A stretch of 49,305 nt of DNA from JACVRW01 sp035650215 (GTDB lineage Bacteria; Actinomycetota; Thermoleophilia; Solirubrobacterales; Thermoleophilaceae). The stretch lies in contig DASRIC010000047.1 of assembly GCA_035650215.1 (NCBI GenBank), forward strand, positions 1 to 49,305, written 5' to 3'. Within the stretch, counting starts at the first letter, position 1, and each line of letters starts with the position of its first letter. Positions 1 through 8,269 of the stretch are shown in pieces. The notes below the pieces were generated by a model. The model saw nothing but the letters and a program-made list of their open reading frames with translations, was not told the origin of the DNA and made no database searches. Position numbers and translations under genes: made by a program.

Positions 1-1013
1 AACGCGGCGAGGACGAGGTCGGCGACCCGCGATGACGTTTCGACGTTGCCCGCGACGACCGCCGCGGGCGATTTCGCGTTCAGCAGGCAGCCCTCGGGCG
101 CGGTGATCGTCACCGGCCGCATCGCGCCGCTCGACGGCGGGATGTCGGGATCGGTGAGCACGCGGACGGCGAACCAGCACGCGCTGGTGGTGACCGCGAG
201 CGGGCAATTGAGGTTGCCCTCGTCCTGCGGCGCGGAACCCGAGAAGTCGAGCTCCATCTCCTCGCCGCGGACGGTGGCGCTCAGGCGCAACGGGATGTCG
301 CCGTCCGCGCCCTCGAGCACGTCCTCGGCCGTGCGGACGCCGTCCTCGAGCTCCGCGATGCGCGCTCGCGTGCGCCGCTCGGCGTAGTCGAGCGTCTCCT
401 CGAGACCGGCGCGCAGCGTGGGCAGCCCGAAGCGCTCGACGAGCGCGGCCACACGCCCGGCGCCCGCGCGCCCGGCGGCGAGCTGCGCGCGCAGGTCGGC
501 CTCGCGCTGGCCCGGGTTGCGCATCCTTGCGGCGAGCTCGGCGATCACCTCGTCGCTCACCCGGGTGGGCGGGATCACCACGCCCTCATCCTCGAGCGTG
601 CGCGAGTCCGCCGGCATGCTGCCGGGCTCGGCGGCGCCCACGTCCGCGTGGTGGGCCCTGCTGGCCGCGAAGCCCACCAGCTCGCGCTCGTGGTGGAGCG
701 GCGTGATCACGGTGATGTCGGGCAGGTGGGTGCCGCCGCGGTAGGGGTCGTTCAGCACGAAGCTCACACCTGGGCGCTGCTCCTCGTCGATCACGGCGGC
801 GAGGGCGGAGGGCATCGCCCCGAGGTGCACGGGGATGTGCTCGGCCTGCATGACCATGCGGCCGCGCTCGTCGAACAGCGCGGTAGACGCGTCGCGCCGC
901 TCCTTGATGTTGGCCGACTGAGCCGAGCGCACCAGCACGGCGCCCATCTCGTCGCAGGCGGCGCGGAGGGCGCCGAGCATCACCTGGAGCGCGACGGGGT
1001 CGATCTCGCTCAT
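1..1013 (-). CDS. hyuB: Hydantoinase B / 5-oxoprolinase beta-type subunit (HyuB), 3' end outside window
   Basis: Reading leftward from the ATG at 1013, the frame stays open to the window edge, giving about 337 residues of a family usually over 500 long. Visible family features are the N-terminal MSEIDPVALQVMLGAL, the segment ALFDERGRMVMQAEHIPVH, FVLNDPYRGGTHLPDI and the HHADVG motif. The family works with HyuA in ATP-dependent opening of hydantoins, 5-oxoproline or related lactams in the cytoplasm. Its ATGA start overlaps the hyuA stop by 4 bp, so the two are translationally coupled. The exact substrate cannot be read from sequence. Confidence 0.93.
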   Translation of the reverse strand, partial: MSEIDPVALQVMLGALRAACDEMGAVLVRSAQSANIKERRDASTALFDERGRMVMQAEHIPVHLGAMPSALAAVIDEEQRPGVSFVLNDPYRGGTHLPDITVITPLHHERELVGFAASRAHHADVGAAEPGSMPADSRTLEDEGVVIPPTRVSDEVIAELAARMRNPGQREADLRAQLAAGRAGAGRVAALVERFGLPTLRAGLEETLDYAERRTRARIAELEDGVRTAEDVLEGADGDIPLRLSATVRGEEMELDFSGSAPQDEGNLNCPLAVTTSACWFAVRVLTDPDIPPSSGAMRPVTITAPEGCLLNAKSPAAVVAGNVETSSRVADLVLAA

Positions 1014-2956
1014 CGCTCCATCGCCACGCCCTCGGCGTCCGCGCTCGCGCGCCAGCCCGGCGGCACCACGAGCGTCGAGCCCGGCAGGTCCACGATCGCG
1101 GGGCCCTCGATCCGGGCCGATCCCCCGCCCAGCACCGTCGCGTCGAGCGACTCGCCTCGGAACAGCGCCCGGCGCGTGCGCGACTCGGCCGGCTCGAGCG
1201 GCTCGGGCTCGGGCGGCGTGACCCCGGGGAGAGCGGCCGCCACCCGGATCGTGACCAGCTCGAGCCCGGCGCCGGAGTCGGCGTAGCCGTAGCGGTCCTC
1301 GTGCGCGCGGTCGAAGAGGGCGCGCAGCTCGGCCGGGTCGGGCTCGAGCTCGCCGTCCACCGGCAGCTCGAAGGCCTGGCCCTCGTAGCGCAGGTCGTAG
1401 GTCGCCCGCAGCTCGGCGTCCGGGGCGCCGAGGTCGCGGCGCCCCTCGTTGCCGAGCTCGCGCACCGCGGCGGCCACCGCCTCGCGGGTCAGCTCGTCGC
1501 CCGTGAGGAGCACGCTGCGCAGCACGTCGCGGCGCCGCTCGGAGACCACGAGGCCGAGCGCCGACAGCACGCCCGCCGCCAGCGGGGCTATCACCCGCCG
1601 CATGCCGAGCTCCTCGGCAATGCCGGCGGCGTGCAGCGGCCCCGCGCCGCCGAACGCGACCAGCGCCAGCTCGCGCGGATCGATCCCCCGCTCGACGGTC
1701 ATCACCCGCACCGCGCTCGCCATCTCGCTGCTCGCCACCCGCGCGATCCCGGCGGCGGCATCCTCGGTGTCGAGGCCAAGCTCGCCGGCGAGCCGCCTGA
1801 CCGCGTGCTCGGCGGCGCCGCGGTCGAGCCGCACGCCTCCGGCCAGGGGCGAGTCGGCATCGAGGTAGCCGAGCAGCAGGTTCGCGTCGGTGACCGTGGG
1901 CTCCTCGCCGCCGCGGCCGTAGCAGGCGGGACCCGGGTCGGCTCCCGCCGAGCGCGGCCCGACCCGCAGGGCGCCGCCCGCGTCGCGCCAGGCGATCGAG
2001 CCGCCGCCGGCACCGACGGTGTGCACGTCGACCATCGGCAGCGCGAGCGCCCGCCCGCCCACCGTGCGCCCATGGCCGACCGCCGCCGCGCCGCCCAGCA
2101 CCACCGACACGTCGCAAGAGGTGCCGCCCATGTCGAGGCCCACGGCGTCCGCGCCGGCCACCCGTGCGGCGCCCACCGCGCCGCCCGCCGGACCGGAGAG
2201 CACCGTCCATGAGCCGTGACGGGCGGCGGTTGCGGCATTCGCCGTGCCCCCGCTAGAGAGCATCACCTCGGGCTCCGGCAGGCCGGCCTCGGCGGCGCGC
2301 TCGGCCAGCCGCTCGAGGTAGCCGCGCAGCAGAGGGGAGAGGGCGGCGTCCACGATCGTCGTCGCGCAGCGCTCGTACTCGCGGAACACGCCCGCGGTCT
2401 CGTGCGAGGTCGACAAGTGCAGCCCGGGGCGCGCCTCCGCCACGACCTCCGCCACCCGCCGCTCGTGGCCCGGGTGGCGGAAGCCCCACAGCAGGCAGAC
2501 CGCCACGGCATCGACCTCGGACAGCGAGCCGACAACGGTCTCGAGCTGCCGCTCGTCGAGCGGGCGCAGCACGCCGTCGGGCCCGCTGCGCTCCGGCACC
2601 GCCAGCCGCAGCTCCGCGGGCACGATCGGGGGTGGATGGCCGGCGCAGAGCCGATACAGCTCGGGGCGCGCCTGGCGACCCAGCTCCTCGAGGTCGGTGA
2701 AGCCCTCCGTGGCGAGCAGCGCGGTGCGCGCCACGCGCCCCTCGAGCAGCGCGTTCGTGCCCACCGTCATGCCGTGCACGAAGCGCTCCACCTCGCTCGC
2801 CTCGGCGCCCGCCGCGGACAGCGCCTGCTCGACCGCGTCCAGCACGCCGTCGGACTGGTCGGTGGGGGTGGTTGGCGCCTTGCCGGTCACGAGCCGGTCA
2901 CCCGTGAGCAGCACGGCATCGGTGAAGGTGCCGCCCACGTCCACCCCGAGGATCAT
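1010..2956 (-). CDS. hyuA: Hydantoinase A / 5-oxoprolinase alpha-type subunit (HyuA)
   Basis: The product has 648 residues, normal for the family. The actin-like ATPase fold is clear: GVDVGGTFTD near residues 4-13, a second phosphate loop around LSGPAGGAVGAA, then LDMGGTSCDVS. The C-terminal half carries ERGIDPRELALVAFGGAGPLHA, typical of Hydantoinase_A. It would supply ATP-dependent activation for lactam ring opening with HyuB, whose start overlaps this stop. Oxoprolinase, N-methylhydantoinase and acetophenone-carboxylase-like roles all remain possible. There is no Shine-Dalgarno sequence. The start codon instead lies in the loop of a perfect inverted repeat (separate entry). Confidence 0.94.
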   Translation of the reverse strand: MILGVDVGGTFTDAVLLTGDRLVTGKAPTTPTDQSDGVLDAVEQALSAAGAEASEVERFVHGMTVGTNALLEGRVARTALLATEGFTDLEELGRQARPELYRLCAGHPPPIVPAELRLAVPERSGPDGVLRPLDERQLETVVGSLSEVDAVAVCLLWGFRHPGHERRVAEVVAEARPGLHLSTSHETAGVFREYERCATTIVDAALSPLLRGYLERLAERAAEAGLPEPEVMLSSGGTANAATAARHGSWTVLSGPAGGAVGAARVAGADAVGLDMGGTSCDVSVVLGGAAAVGHGRTVGGRALALPMVDVHTVGAGGGSIAWRDAGGALRVGPRSAGADPGPACYGRGGEEPTVTDANLLLGYLDADSPLAGGVRLDRGAAEHAVRRLAGELGLDTEDAAAGIARVASSEMASAVRVMTVERGIDPRELALVAFGGAGPLHAAGIAEELGMRRVIAPLAAGVLSALGLVVSERRRDVLRSVLLTGDELTREAVAAAVRELGNEGRRDLGAPDAELRATYDLRYEGQAFELPVDGELEPDPAELRALFDRAHEDRYGYADSGAGLELVTIRVAAALPGVTPPEPEPLEPAESRTRRALFRGESLDATVLGGGSARIEGPAIVDLPGSTLVVPPGWRASADAEGVAMER

Positions 2957-2966
2957 CTCGGGGTGG
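2941..2966 (-). promoter_or_regulatory. 10-bp perfect inverted repeat with the hyuA start codon in its loop
   Basis: CCACCCCGAG at 2941-2950 is perfectly repeated in inverse at 2957-2966, leaving a six-base loop. On the coding strand that loop reads ATGATC, the first two codons of hyuA. In RNA this would be a stable GC-rich hairpin presenting the start codon in its loop and occupying the place of a Shine-Dalgarno sequence. It could be an initiation-control hairpin or a protein-binding palindrome. The structure is seen; the function is inferred. Confidence 0.5.
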
Positions 2967-2987
2967 ACGCTACGGATTCACGCGTTC

Positions 2988-3410
2988 CTAGGCCGCGGCC
3001 ACGTCGAACTCGTCGTCGAGGTGCTTGTGCGACGGGCAGTAACGGGTCCCGGGCAGCGGCATGCGCTGGCACGCCGTACCCCTGCGCGTGCTGGCGTGGC
3101 AGCAGACCGGGCTGCCGTCGAACGTGACCCCGGTGCGCAGCTGGCTGTCCACGTACTCGGTTGCCTCCGTCATGTGACGATCGCACGCTCGGTACACGCG
3201 CATCTGCTCCGTTATCGGAAAGAAGTGACGGACGTCCCGGAAGAGGGTCTTGACCGGCTTCGCGAAGTAGTGCCGGTCGAGCGCGAGCCGCTCCATCGAG
3301 TACTCGCACCTCTGCAGGAACCACTGACGGGCAACCACGACGTCCTCGCCCCTGGTCGAGACGACGTCGTTTGCCAGCTCCCTGTACAGCGATCGACTGA
3401 ATTGGTACAT
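2988..3410 (-). CDS. Uncharacterised protein with C-terminal Cys/His zinc-finger-like motif
   Basis: The product has 140 residues and I cannot assign a family. A good Shine-Dalgarno sequence (GGGAGG) precedes the ATG at 3410. The N-terminal 95 residues look helical and are rich in Arg, Tyr and Phe. The C-terminal part has Cys103, Cys104, His105, Cys114, Cys125 and His128 in the pattern C-x9-C-x10-CPSH, which resembles a small zinc-binding finger. The tail is acidic then alanine-rich. It ends 31 bp before hyuA on the same strand, so co-transcription is possible, although a functional link to hydantoinase is not evident. There is no signal peptide or membrane segment. Confidence 0.7.
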   Translation of the reverse strand: MYQFSRSLYRELANDVVSTRGEDVVVARQWFLQRCEYSMERLALDRHYFAKPVKTLFRDVRHFFPITEQMRVYRACDRHMTEATEYVDSQLRTGVTFDGSPVCCHASTRRGTACQRMPLPGTRYCPSHKHLDDEFDVAAA

Positions 3411-3504
3411 CGGGCCTCCCTTTGCCCTTGAGTACGGCGAACGTGCCGCGCTCTTGCATGCGCCAACGAGCCGAATGTTGAGTTAGCGTTAAGACGTCCG
3501 GGGT

Positions 3505-3510
3505 TACGAT
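3505..3510 (+). promoter_or_regulatory. -10 element (TACGAT) of leaderless promoter for R2lox
   Basis: TACGAT matches the actinobacterial TANNNT -10 pattern and is followed by exactly six bases before the ATG at 3517. The predicted transcription start is therefore the A of the start codon. No Shine-Dalgarno sequence is present and no convincing -35 is seen. Confidence 0.5.
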
Positions 3511-3516
3511 GCTCCG

Positions 3517-4431
3517 ATGGCCACCCTGCTCGATCTCACCGCCCAGGGCGACGTCGCGACGATCACCGACGACGCCTACCTCAACCGCTCGCTCACGCTC
3601 ATGAACCCTCAGCAGCTCTACGAGCTCTGGGAGCGCCAGGCGTGGCGGTCGCAGGGCATCGACCTCGAGCGCGACAAGGAGCAGTGGGCGGCGCTGCCCG
3701 AGGAGCAGAAGGACGAGCACCTCTGGGGGCTGTCGTCGTTCTTCGTGGGCGAGGAGCGCGTGACGACGCAGTTCTCCGGGCTGGTGATGGCCTATGAGGA
3801 CGAGCAGGAGGAGGCCTTCCTCACCACCCAGCAGGTCGACGAGGCGCGCCACATGCAGTTCTTCGACCGCTACTACCGCGAGGTCCTCGGCGTCGACCAC
3901 GAGTTCATCCAGGAGCGGCTCGCCGCCGTGCGCGTGCACGTCACGGACGCGTTCGTCGAGCTCTTCGACGAACGGCTCGTGAAGATGGGCGAGCGGCTGA
4001 TCGCCGACCCCTCGAATCTGGACGCCAAGGTCGACTTCGTGACCACCTACCACATGGTCATCGAGGGCACGCTCGCGCTCACCGGCCAGCACTTCATGCT
4101 CGACTACTACGAGAAGGAGGAGCTGCTGCCGGGCTTCCAGGAGGGCTTCGCCAACATCGCGCGCGACGAGCACCGCCACGTGGCCTACGGCACCTGGTTC
4201 CTCCAGCAGAAGTGCGCGGAGGACCCGCGCTACATCAGGCGCGTGCAGGGGACGCTCAACGAGCTGCTGCCGCTGGCCGCCGGCGTGCTGGTGCCCAAGG
4301 GCTACGCGTTCGGCGACGAGTACGAGTTCTTCGGCTACACGAGCGAGGAGCAGGCGGCGTTCGCCTACAGCGCGCTGTCGCGGCGGCTGAAGGTGATCGG
4401 CGTGCCGCTCGCCACCCCATCGGCTGCATGA
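3517..4431 (+). CDS. R2-like ligand-binding oxidase (R2lox), Mn/Fe ferritin-like protein
   Basis: This 304-residue ferritin-like protein has the six metal ligands of the R2/R2lox fold: Glu79, Glu109 with His112, Glu183, and Glu218 with His221. The spacing of the last pairs matches R2lox. Val82 lies three residues after the first Glu and Tyr178 five before the fourth ligand, exactly where R2lox proteins form their tyrosine-valine ether crosslink. I therefore prefer R2lox over a true ribonucleotide reductase beta subunit. No nrdE/nrdA partner is nearby, which agrees. R2lox proteins bind a long-chain fatty acid and a Mn/Fe centre, but their physiological substrate is unknown. The gene appears to be transcribed alone. 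Confidence 0.85.
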   Translation: MATLLDLTAQGDVATITDDAYLNRSLTLMNPQQLYELWERQAWRSQGIDLERDKEQWAALPEEQKDEHLWGLSSFFVGEERVTTQFSGLVMAYEDEQEEAFLTTQQVDEARHMQFFDRYYREVLGVDHEFIQERLAAVRVHVTDAFVELFDERLVKMGERLIADPSNLDAKVDFVTTYHMVIEGTLALTGQHFMLDYYEKEELLPGFQEGFANIARDEHRHVAYGTWFLQQKCAEDPRYIRRVQGTLNELLPLAAGVLVPKGYAFGDEYEFFGYTSEEQAAFAYSALSRRLKVIGVPLATPSAA

Positions 4432-4432
4432 G

Positions 4433-4457
4433 CCGGCCCATGGGGCTTGCGGGCCGG
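4433..4457 (+). terminator. Probable hairpin terminator after R2lox
   Basis: CCGGCCC at 4433-4439 pairs with GGGCCGG at 4451-4457 across an 11-base loop, directly after the R2lox stop. A second small stem, CGGGCC/GGCCCG, follows at 4455-4470. There is no T tract, which is common in very GC-rich genomes. Confidence 0.35.
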
Positions 4458-4483
4458 GCCTAACGGCCCGAGAATAGGAGCCC

Positions 4484-4981
4484 ATGGCCCAAGAAGTCGC
4501 AATCCCCGGGGCGGGTACGACCGCCAAGATCCGCAATCCGCTCGGCGTGCTGGCGCTCGGCCTGATCACGCTCGGCATCTACCACGTCTTCTGGTGGTAC
4601 TTCATCAACCGGGAGATGGCGGACCTCGGTCGCGCCAACCGCCGGCCCGAGCTGGGCGACAACCCGATCCTCTCGGTGGTCGCGATCACGCTCGGCGCGT
4701 TCATCATCGTGCCGGTGTTCGTGAGCTTCTACCGGACGCTCAAGCGGATCGAGACCTCGCAGAACCTCGTGCTCGGCTCGAACAACCTCGCCGTGCTCCT
4801 GGTGTTCATCCTCGGCCTGATTCCGCTCGTGAACCTGATCGTCGCCCCGCTCATGCAGAGCAACCTGAACCAGGTCTGGGAAGCGGACGGGCAGCCGGCC
4901 GGGTCGCTCGAGGCGGCGGCGGAGCAGCCGGTCGCGCAGCCCGAGGCACCGGCGACCACGCCGACGGAGCCGCGCGCCTAG
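4484..4981 (+). CDS. DUF4234 domain membrane protein
   Basis: The product has 165 residues. A start-proximal segment LGVLALGLITLGIYHVFWWYF is the DUF4234 signature, followed by NREMADLGRANR. Two further hydrophobic stretches (about residues 66-84 and 104-126) suggest three membrane segments. The last 35 residues are Ala/Pro/Glu-rich and probably disordered. An AGGAG sequence precedes the ATG. The family has no established biochemical function. The gene converges with the next gene, sharing 4 bp at their stop codons. Confidence 0.85.
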   Translation: MAQEVAIPGAGTTAKIRNPLGVLALGLITLGIYHVFWWYFINREMADLGRANRRPELGDNPILSVVAITLGAFIIVPVFVSFYRTLKRIETSQNLVLGSNNLAVLLVFILGLIPLVNLIVAPLMQSNLNQVWEADGQPAGSLEAAAEQPVAQPEAPATTPTEPRA

Positions 4982-5763
4982 CCCCCCGAGGAGAAGGCCG
5001 CCTTTGCGATCCGCATCCCCTCGGCGCTGAGGCGGCCGTCCGCGGGCGCCCCGTCGACGAGCAGCCCGCGCGCCAGGTCGGCCAGCGCGCCGATCGTGGC
5101 GAACGCGAAGCTGCCGCCCACGGTGATGCGCGCCACGCCTGCGTCGGCGAGCTCAGCGACGGTCGGCCCGCTGGGCCGCAGAAGCGCATTGACCGGGGCA
5201 CCGGTGGACTCGACCACGGTGCGGACGTCCTCGATCCTCGTCAGTCCGGGCGCGTAGAGCACGTGGGCGCCCGCCTCCTCGAAGGCCTGGAGGCGCGCCA
5301 CCGTGTCGGCGAGGTCGGTGACGCCGTGGAAGAAGTTGTCGGCGCGGGCGGTCAGCACGAGACGTTCGCCCGCCGCCTCGGCGGCCGCGGCCACTCGCGC
5401 GCCGGCCTCGTCGATCGGGTAGAAGCGATCGCCGTCCCAGTCCTCGATCGAGGCGCCGGCGAGCCCATGGTCGCGGACCGCGGCGATCGTCTCGGCCACG
5501 CCGTCCGCGTCGGCCGCGTAGCAATCCTCGAGGTCCGCGGTGACCGGCAGCGGGGTGGCGGCGGCGATCTCGCGGGCGTGCTGGAGCGTCCGCTCGCGGC
5601 CGACGGCGCCGTCCCTTAGCCCGACCGTCGCCGCGAACCCGCTGCTCGTGGTCGCGAGGGCGCGGAACCCGAGCTGGGCGAGCACCTTGGCGGAGCCGAT
5701 GTCCCACGGGTTCGGCGCGAGCAGCGGCTCACCGGGGTCGTGGAGATCGAGAAACGATGGCAT
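4978..5763 (-). CDS. Isocitrate lyase / PEP mutase superfamily protein
   Basis: The product has 261 residues from the ATG at 5763. The TIM-barrel landmarks are visible: LLAPNPWDIGSAKVL, ALATTSSGFAATVG, VTADLEDCYA (metal-binding acid cluster), ASIEDWDGDRFYPID and LTARADNFFHG. Members cleave or rearrange C-C or C-P bonds next to carboxylates (methylisocitrate lyase, PEP mutase, oxaloacetate hydrolase). The isocitrate-lyase KKCGH loop is absent, so this belongs to the short PEP-mutase-like branch of unclear substrate. It starts 11 bp after nadB on the same strand and is probably co-transcribed with it. Confidence 0.88.
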   Translation of the reverse strand: MPSFLDLHDPGEPLLAPNPWDIGSAKVLAQLGFRALATTSSGFAATVGLRDGAVGRERTLQHAREIAAATPLPVTADLEDCYAADADGVAETIAAVRDHGLAGASIEDWDGDRFYPIDEAGARVAAAAEAAGERLVLTARADNFFHGVTDLADTVARLQAFEEAGAHVLYAPGLTRIEDVRTVVESTGAPVNALLRPSGPTVAELADAGVARITVGGSFAFATIGALADLARGLLVDGAPADGRLSAEGMRIAKAAFSSGG

Positions 5764-5774
5764 CGCCGCCGAGG

Positions 5775-7235
5775 CTAGTCCCAGCGCTCGAAGCGGGGCT
5801 CCGCCCCCGGTGCCACCACCGAGTGCATCCCGTCGAGACCGGGATCGGTGGCGGGGTGGTCGCTTCGCCAGTGGGCGCCGCGGCTCTCCTCGCGGGCCAG
5901 GCAGGCGGCGCCGATCATCCGCGCGAGCGGGAACGGGTCGCAAGCCAGCTCGCGGAGGCCGGCGGGCTCGCGGCGCAGCCCGGCGTGACGCCAGAGCGCC
6001 GCCCGGGTGGCCTCGCCGGGGCGCATCGCCACCTCGCTGTCGGCGAACGGAACGCTCGCCGGCCCGGCCGGCTCGGCGCAGGCCGCAAGCGCCGCCCGGC
6101 GGCCGAACACGAAGCACTCGGCGAGCGAGTTCGAGGCGAGCCGGTTTGCTCCGTGCAGGCCGGTGCAGGCGCACTCGCCCACCGCGTAGAGCCCTGGCAG
6201 CGACGCGCGCCCGTCGAGGTCCGCGGCGATCCCGCCCATCGTGTAGTGCGCGGCGGGCGCGACCGGCAGGAGGTCGCGGCGCGGGTCGATGCCGACCTCC
6301 GCCAGCGCCGCGACGATGTTCGGAAAGCGCTCCGCGTCCACGCCGCGCATGTCGAGCCTGACGGCGGCCGCCCCGCTCCGCTCGAGCTCCGCCTTGATCG
6401 CAAGCGCCACCTCGTCGCGCGGGGCGAGCTCGTCGACGAAGCGCTCGCCGCGCTCGTCCAGCAGCGTGGCGCCCTCGCCGCGCACCGCCTCGGTCACGAG
6501 GAAGCCGTCGCGCGTGCCGCGCGCGCGCAGCGCGGTGGGATGGAACTGCATGAACTCGAGGTCCGCGAGCGCCGCCCCCGCCGCGCCGGCCAGCGACAGG
6601 CCCGCACCCACGGCGCCCCGGGGGTTGGTGGTCCGCTCCCAGAGCGCGGCCATGCCGCCGGTGGCGACCACCACCGCCCGGGCCCGGATCGGGAGCGGGG
6701 CGCCGTGACGAGCGCGCACCACGAGCCCGGCGCAGCGCCCCTCGTGGGTCACGAGCGAGGTGGCCGCCAGCGGCTCGAGCACGCGTATGCGCTCGTGGGT
6801 CGCGGCCAGAGCCGACAGGTCGCGCGTGATGCGCCGACCGGTGGCCGCGCCGCCGGCGTGGACGATCCGGCGCTTCGAGTGGCCTCCCTCCAGGCCGAGC
6901 GCCAGCCGCCCCGAGCGGTCGGCGTCGAACTGCACCCCGAGCCCCTGGAGATCGTGCACGCGCGCCGCCGACTCCTCGCACAGCACGCGTACCGCGCTCT
7001 CCCGGGCGCAGGCGCGGGCGGCCGCGATCGTGTCGGCCATGTGGGCCGCGCTCGAGTCGTCCGGCGCGAGCGCCGCGGCGATCCCGCCCTGGGCCCAGTA
7101 GCTCGCGGTCTGGGCGAGCGGCGAACGGCTCACGAGCGTCACGCGCGCGCCCTCGCCGGCGGCCACCAGCGCGGCGTAGAGCCCGGCGGCGCCTGCGCCG
7201 ACCACTGCGACGTCGGTGCGAAGGGGCTCGTCCAC
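5775..7235 (-). CDS. nadB: L-aspartate oxidase
   Basis: The product has 486 residues. The FAD-binding GAGAAG motif lies at residues 13-18, followed by the family segments ASYWAQGGIAAAL and GLEGGHSKRRIVHAGG, and later GLHGANRLASNSLAE. The enzyme oxidises L-aspartate to iminoaspartate, the first step of de novo NAD synthesis. The partner genes nadA and nadC are not in this window, so the pathway must be completed elsewhere. The length is slightly below the usual 520-540, mainly from a short C-terminal region. The start is a GTG. It is divergent from the histone-deacetylase-like gene across 26 bp. Confidence 0.93.
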   Translation of the reverse strand: MDEPLRTDVAVVGAGAAGLYAALVAAGEGARVTLVSRSPLAQTASYWAQGGIAAALAPDDSSAAHMADTIAAARACARESAVRVLCEESAARVHDLQGLGVQFDADRSGRLALGLEGGHSKRRIVHAGGAATGRRITRDLSALAATHERIRVLEPLAATSLVTHEGRCAGLVVRARHGAPLPIRARAVVVATGGMAALWERTTNPRGAVGAGLSLAGAAGAALADLEFMQFHPTALRARGTRDGFLVTEAVRGEGATLLDERGERFVDELAPRDEVALAIKAELERSGAAAVRLDMRGVDAERFPNIVAALAEVGIDPRRDLLPVAPAAHYTMGGIAADLDGRASLPGLYAVGECACTGLHGANRLASNSLAECFVFGRRAALAACAEPAGPASVPFADSEVAMRPGEATRAALWRHAGLRREPAGLRELACDPFPLARMIGAACLAREESRGAHWRSDHPATDPGLDGMHSVVAPGAEPRFERWD

Positions 7236-7245
7236 GGCGCGCCGG

Positions 7246-7252
7246 TACCGTA
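7246..7252. promoter_or_regulatory. Candidate shared bidirectional -10 element between nadB and the HDAC-like gene
   Basis: The heptamer TACCGTA gives TACCGT on the plus strand (7246-7251) and TACGGT on the minus strand (7252-7247). Both fit TANNNT. Counting seven bases from each places the transcription starts near 7258 (+) and 7240 (-), 18 bp apart, with leaders of only 4-5 nt to the start codons at 7262 and 7235. The whole intergenic region is 26 bp, so little else can serve as promoter. Confidence 0.45.
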
Positions 7253-7261
7253 CCGACGCTC

Positions 7262-8269
7262 ATGCCGCCCTTCTTTCGCCATCCCTCCTCCCTCGATCAC
7301 GACACGGGGCCGGGGCATCCCGAGCGGGCGGACCGCATCCGCGCGCTCGAGGCGGAGCTCGAGCCACGCAATTGGCTGGGCTGGGAGCCCCGCGAGGCGC
7401 CGCGCGCGAGCGAGGAGCAGCTGCTCAGGGTGCACCCGCCGGACTACGTGGCCCTCGTGGCCGAGATGAGCTCCCGCTCGGCCGCGTTCGACGCCGACAC
7501 ACCCACGAGCACCGGGTCCTACGAGGCGGCGCTGCGGGCGGCGGGCGGCGCCTGCGCGCTCGTTGAGGCGCTGGCCGGGGGCGGCGAGCGCACGGGCTTC
7601 TCTGCGCTGCGCCCGCCCGGGCACCACGCCGAGCACGCGCGGGCGATGGGCTTCTGTCTGTTCGCGACCGTGGCGGTGGCGGCGCGGCACGCGCTCGACT
7701 CGCTCGGCGCCGAGCGGATCTTCGTGCTCGACTGGGACGTGCATCACGGCAACGGCACGAACGCGATCTTCCACGGCGCCCGCGAGGTGCTCTTCTGCAG
7801 CATCCACCAATACCCGTTCTGGCCCGGGACGGGCCCGCTCGACGACGTGGGCGAGGGCGATGCCGAGGGGTACTCGCTCAACCTTCCCGTGCCCGGCGGC
7901 AGCGGCGACGAGGTGTTCCATTCGCTCGTCGAGCACGTGTGCGCGCCCATCGTGCGCAGCTACCGGCCCGACCTGATCCTGATCTCGGCCGGCTACGACG
8001 CCCACCGCGACGACCCGCTCGGCGGGCTCGACGTCACCACGGCCGGCTACGGCGAGCTGGCCGGCCGGGTGCGGGCCCTCGGCGAGGAGCTCGGCGCGCC
8101 CGCTGGCGCGGTGCTCGAGGGCGGCTACGACCTCCAGGCGCTCGCGACCTCTGTGGCGGCCACGATGGAGGCGCTCGCCGGCGCGCCGGCGCCGGCGCCC
8201 CAGGAGCCTGCGCTCCACCCGCTGGCCGAGCGCGCGCGGGGCGTGCTCGGGCGCTACTGGGATCTCTGA
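7262..8269 (+). CDS. Histone deacetylase / AcuC-fold amidohydrolase
   Basis: The product has 335 residues. It opens with the class II-like FFRHPSSLDHDTGPGHPERADRI. The catalytic histidine pair is in RPPGHH (117-122), and the zinc ligands are Asp159 and His161 in DWDVHHGNG plus an Asp in GYDAHRDDP. The C-terminal LEGGYD is typical. Bacterial members deacetylate protein lysines, acetylpolyamines or related amides; the substrate here cannot be told. Its last 16 bp overlap convergently with the SPOR-protein gene. Confidence 0.93.
   Translation: MPPFFRHPSSLDHDTGPGHPERADRIRALEAELEPRNWLGWEPREAPRASEEQLLRVHPPDYVALVAEMSSRSAAFDADTPTSTGSYEAALRAAGGACALVEALAGGGERTGFSALRPPGHHAEHARAMGFCLFATVAVAARHALDSLGAERIFVLDWDVHHGNGTNAIFHGAREVLFCSIHQYPFWPGTGPLDDVGEGDAEGYSLNLPVPGGSGDEVFHSLVEHVCAPIVRSYRPDLILISAGYDAHRDDPLGGLDVTTAGYGELAGRVRALGEELGAPAGAVLEGGYDLQALATSVAATMEALAGAPAPAPQEPALHPLAERARGVLGRYWDL

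Noticed and set aside
2953..4578. 541-residue minus-strand frame over R2lox
   Set aside because: It is an antisense shadow with His/Val/Leu-rich composition. The plus-strand R2lox has complete metal ligands.
4978..7263. 761-residue open frame on the minus strand
   Set aside because: Only its last 261 residues (from the ATG at 5763) are the PEP mutase-like protein. The rest runs in the wrong frame across nadB and is Arg/Gly-rich.
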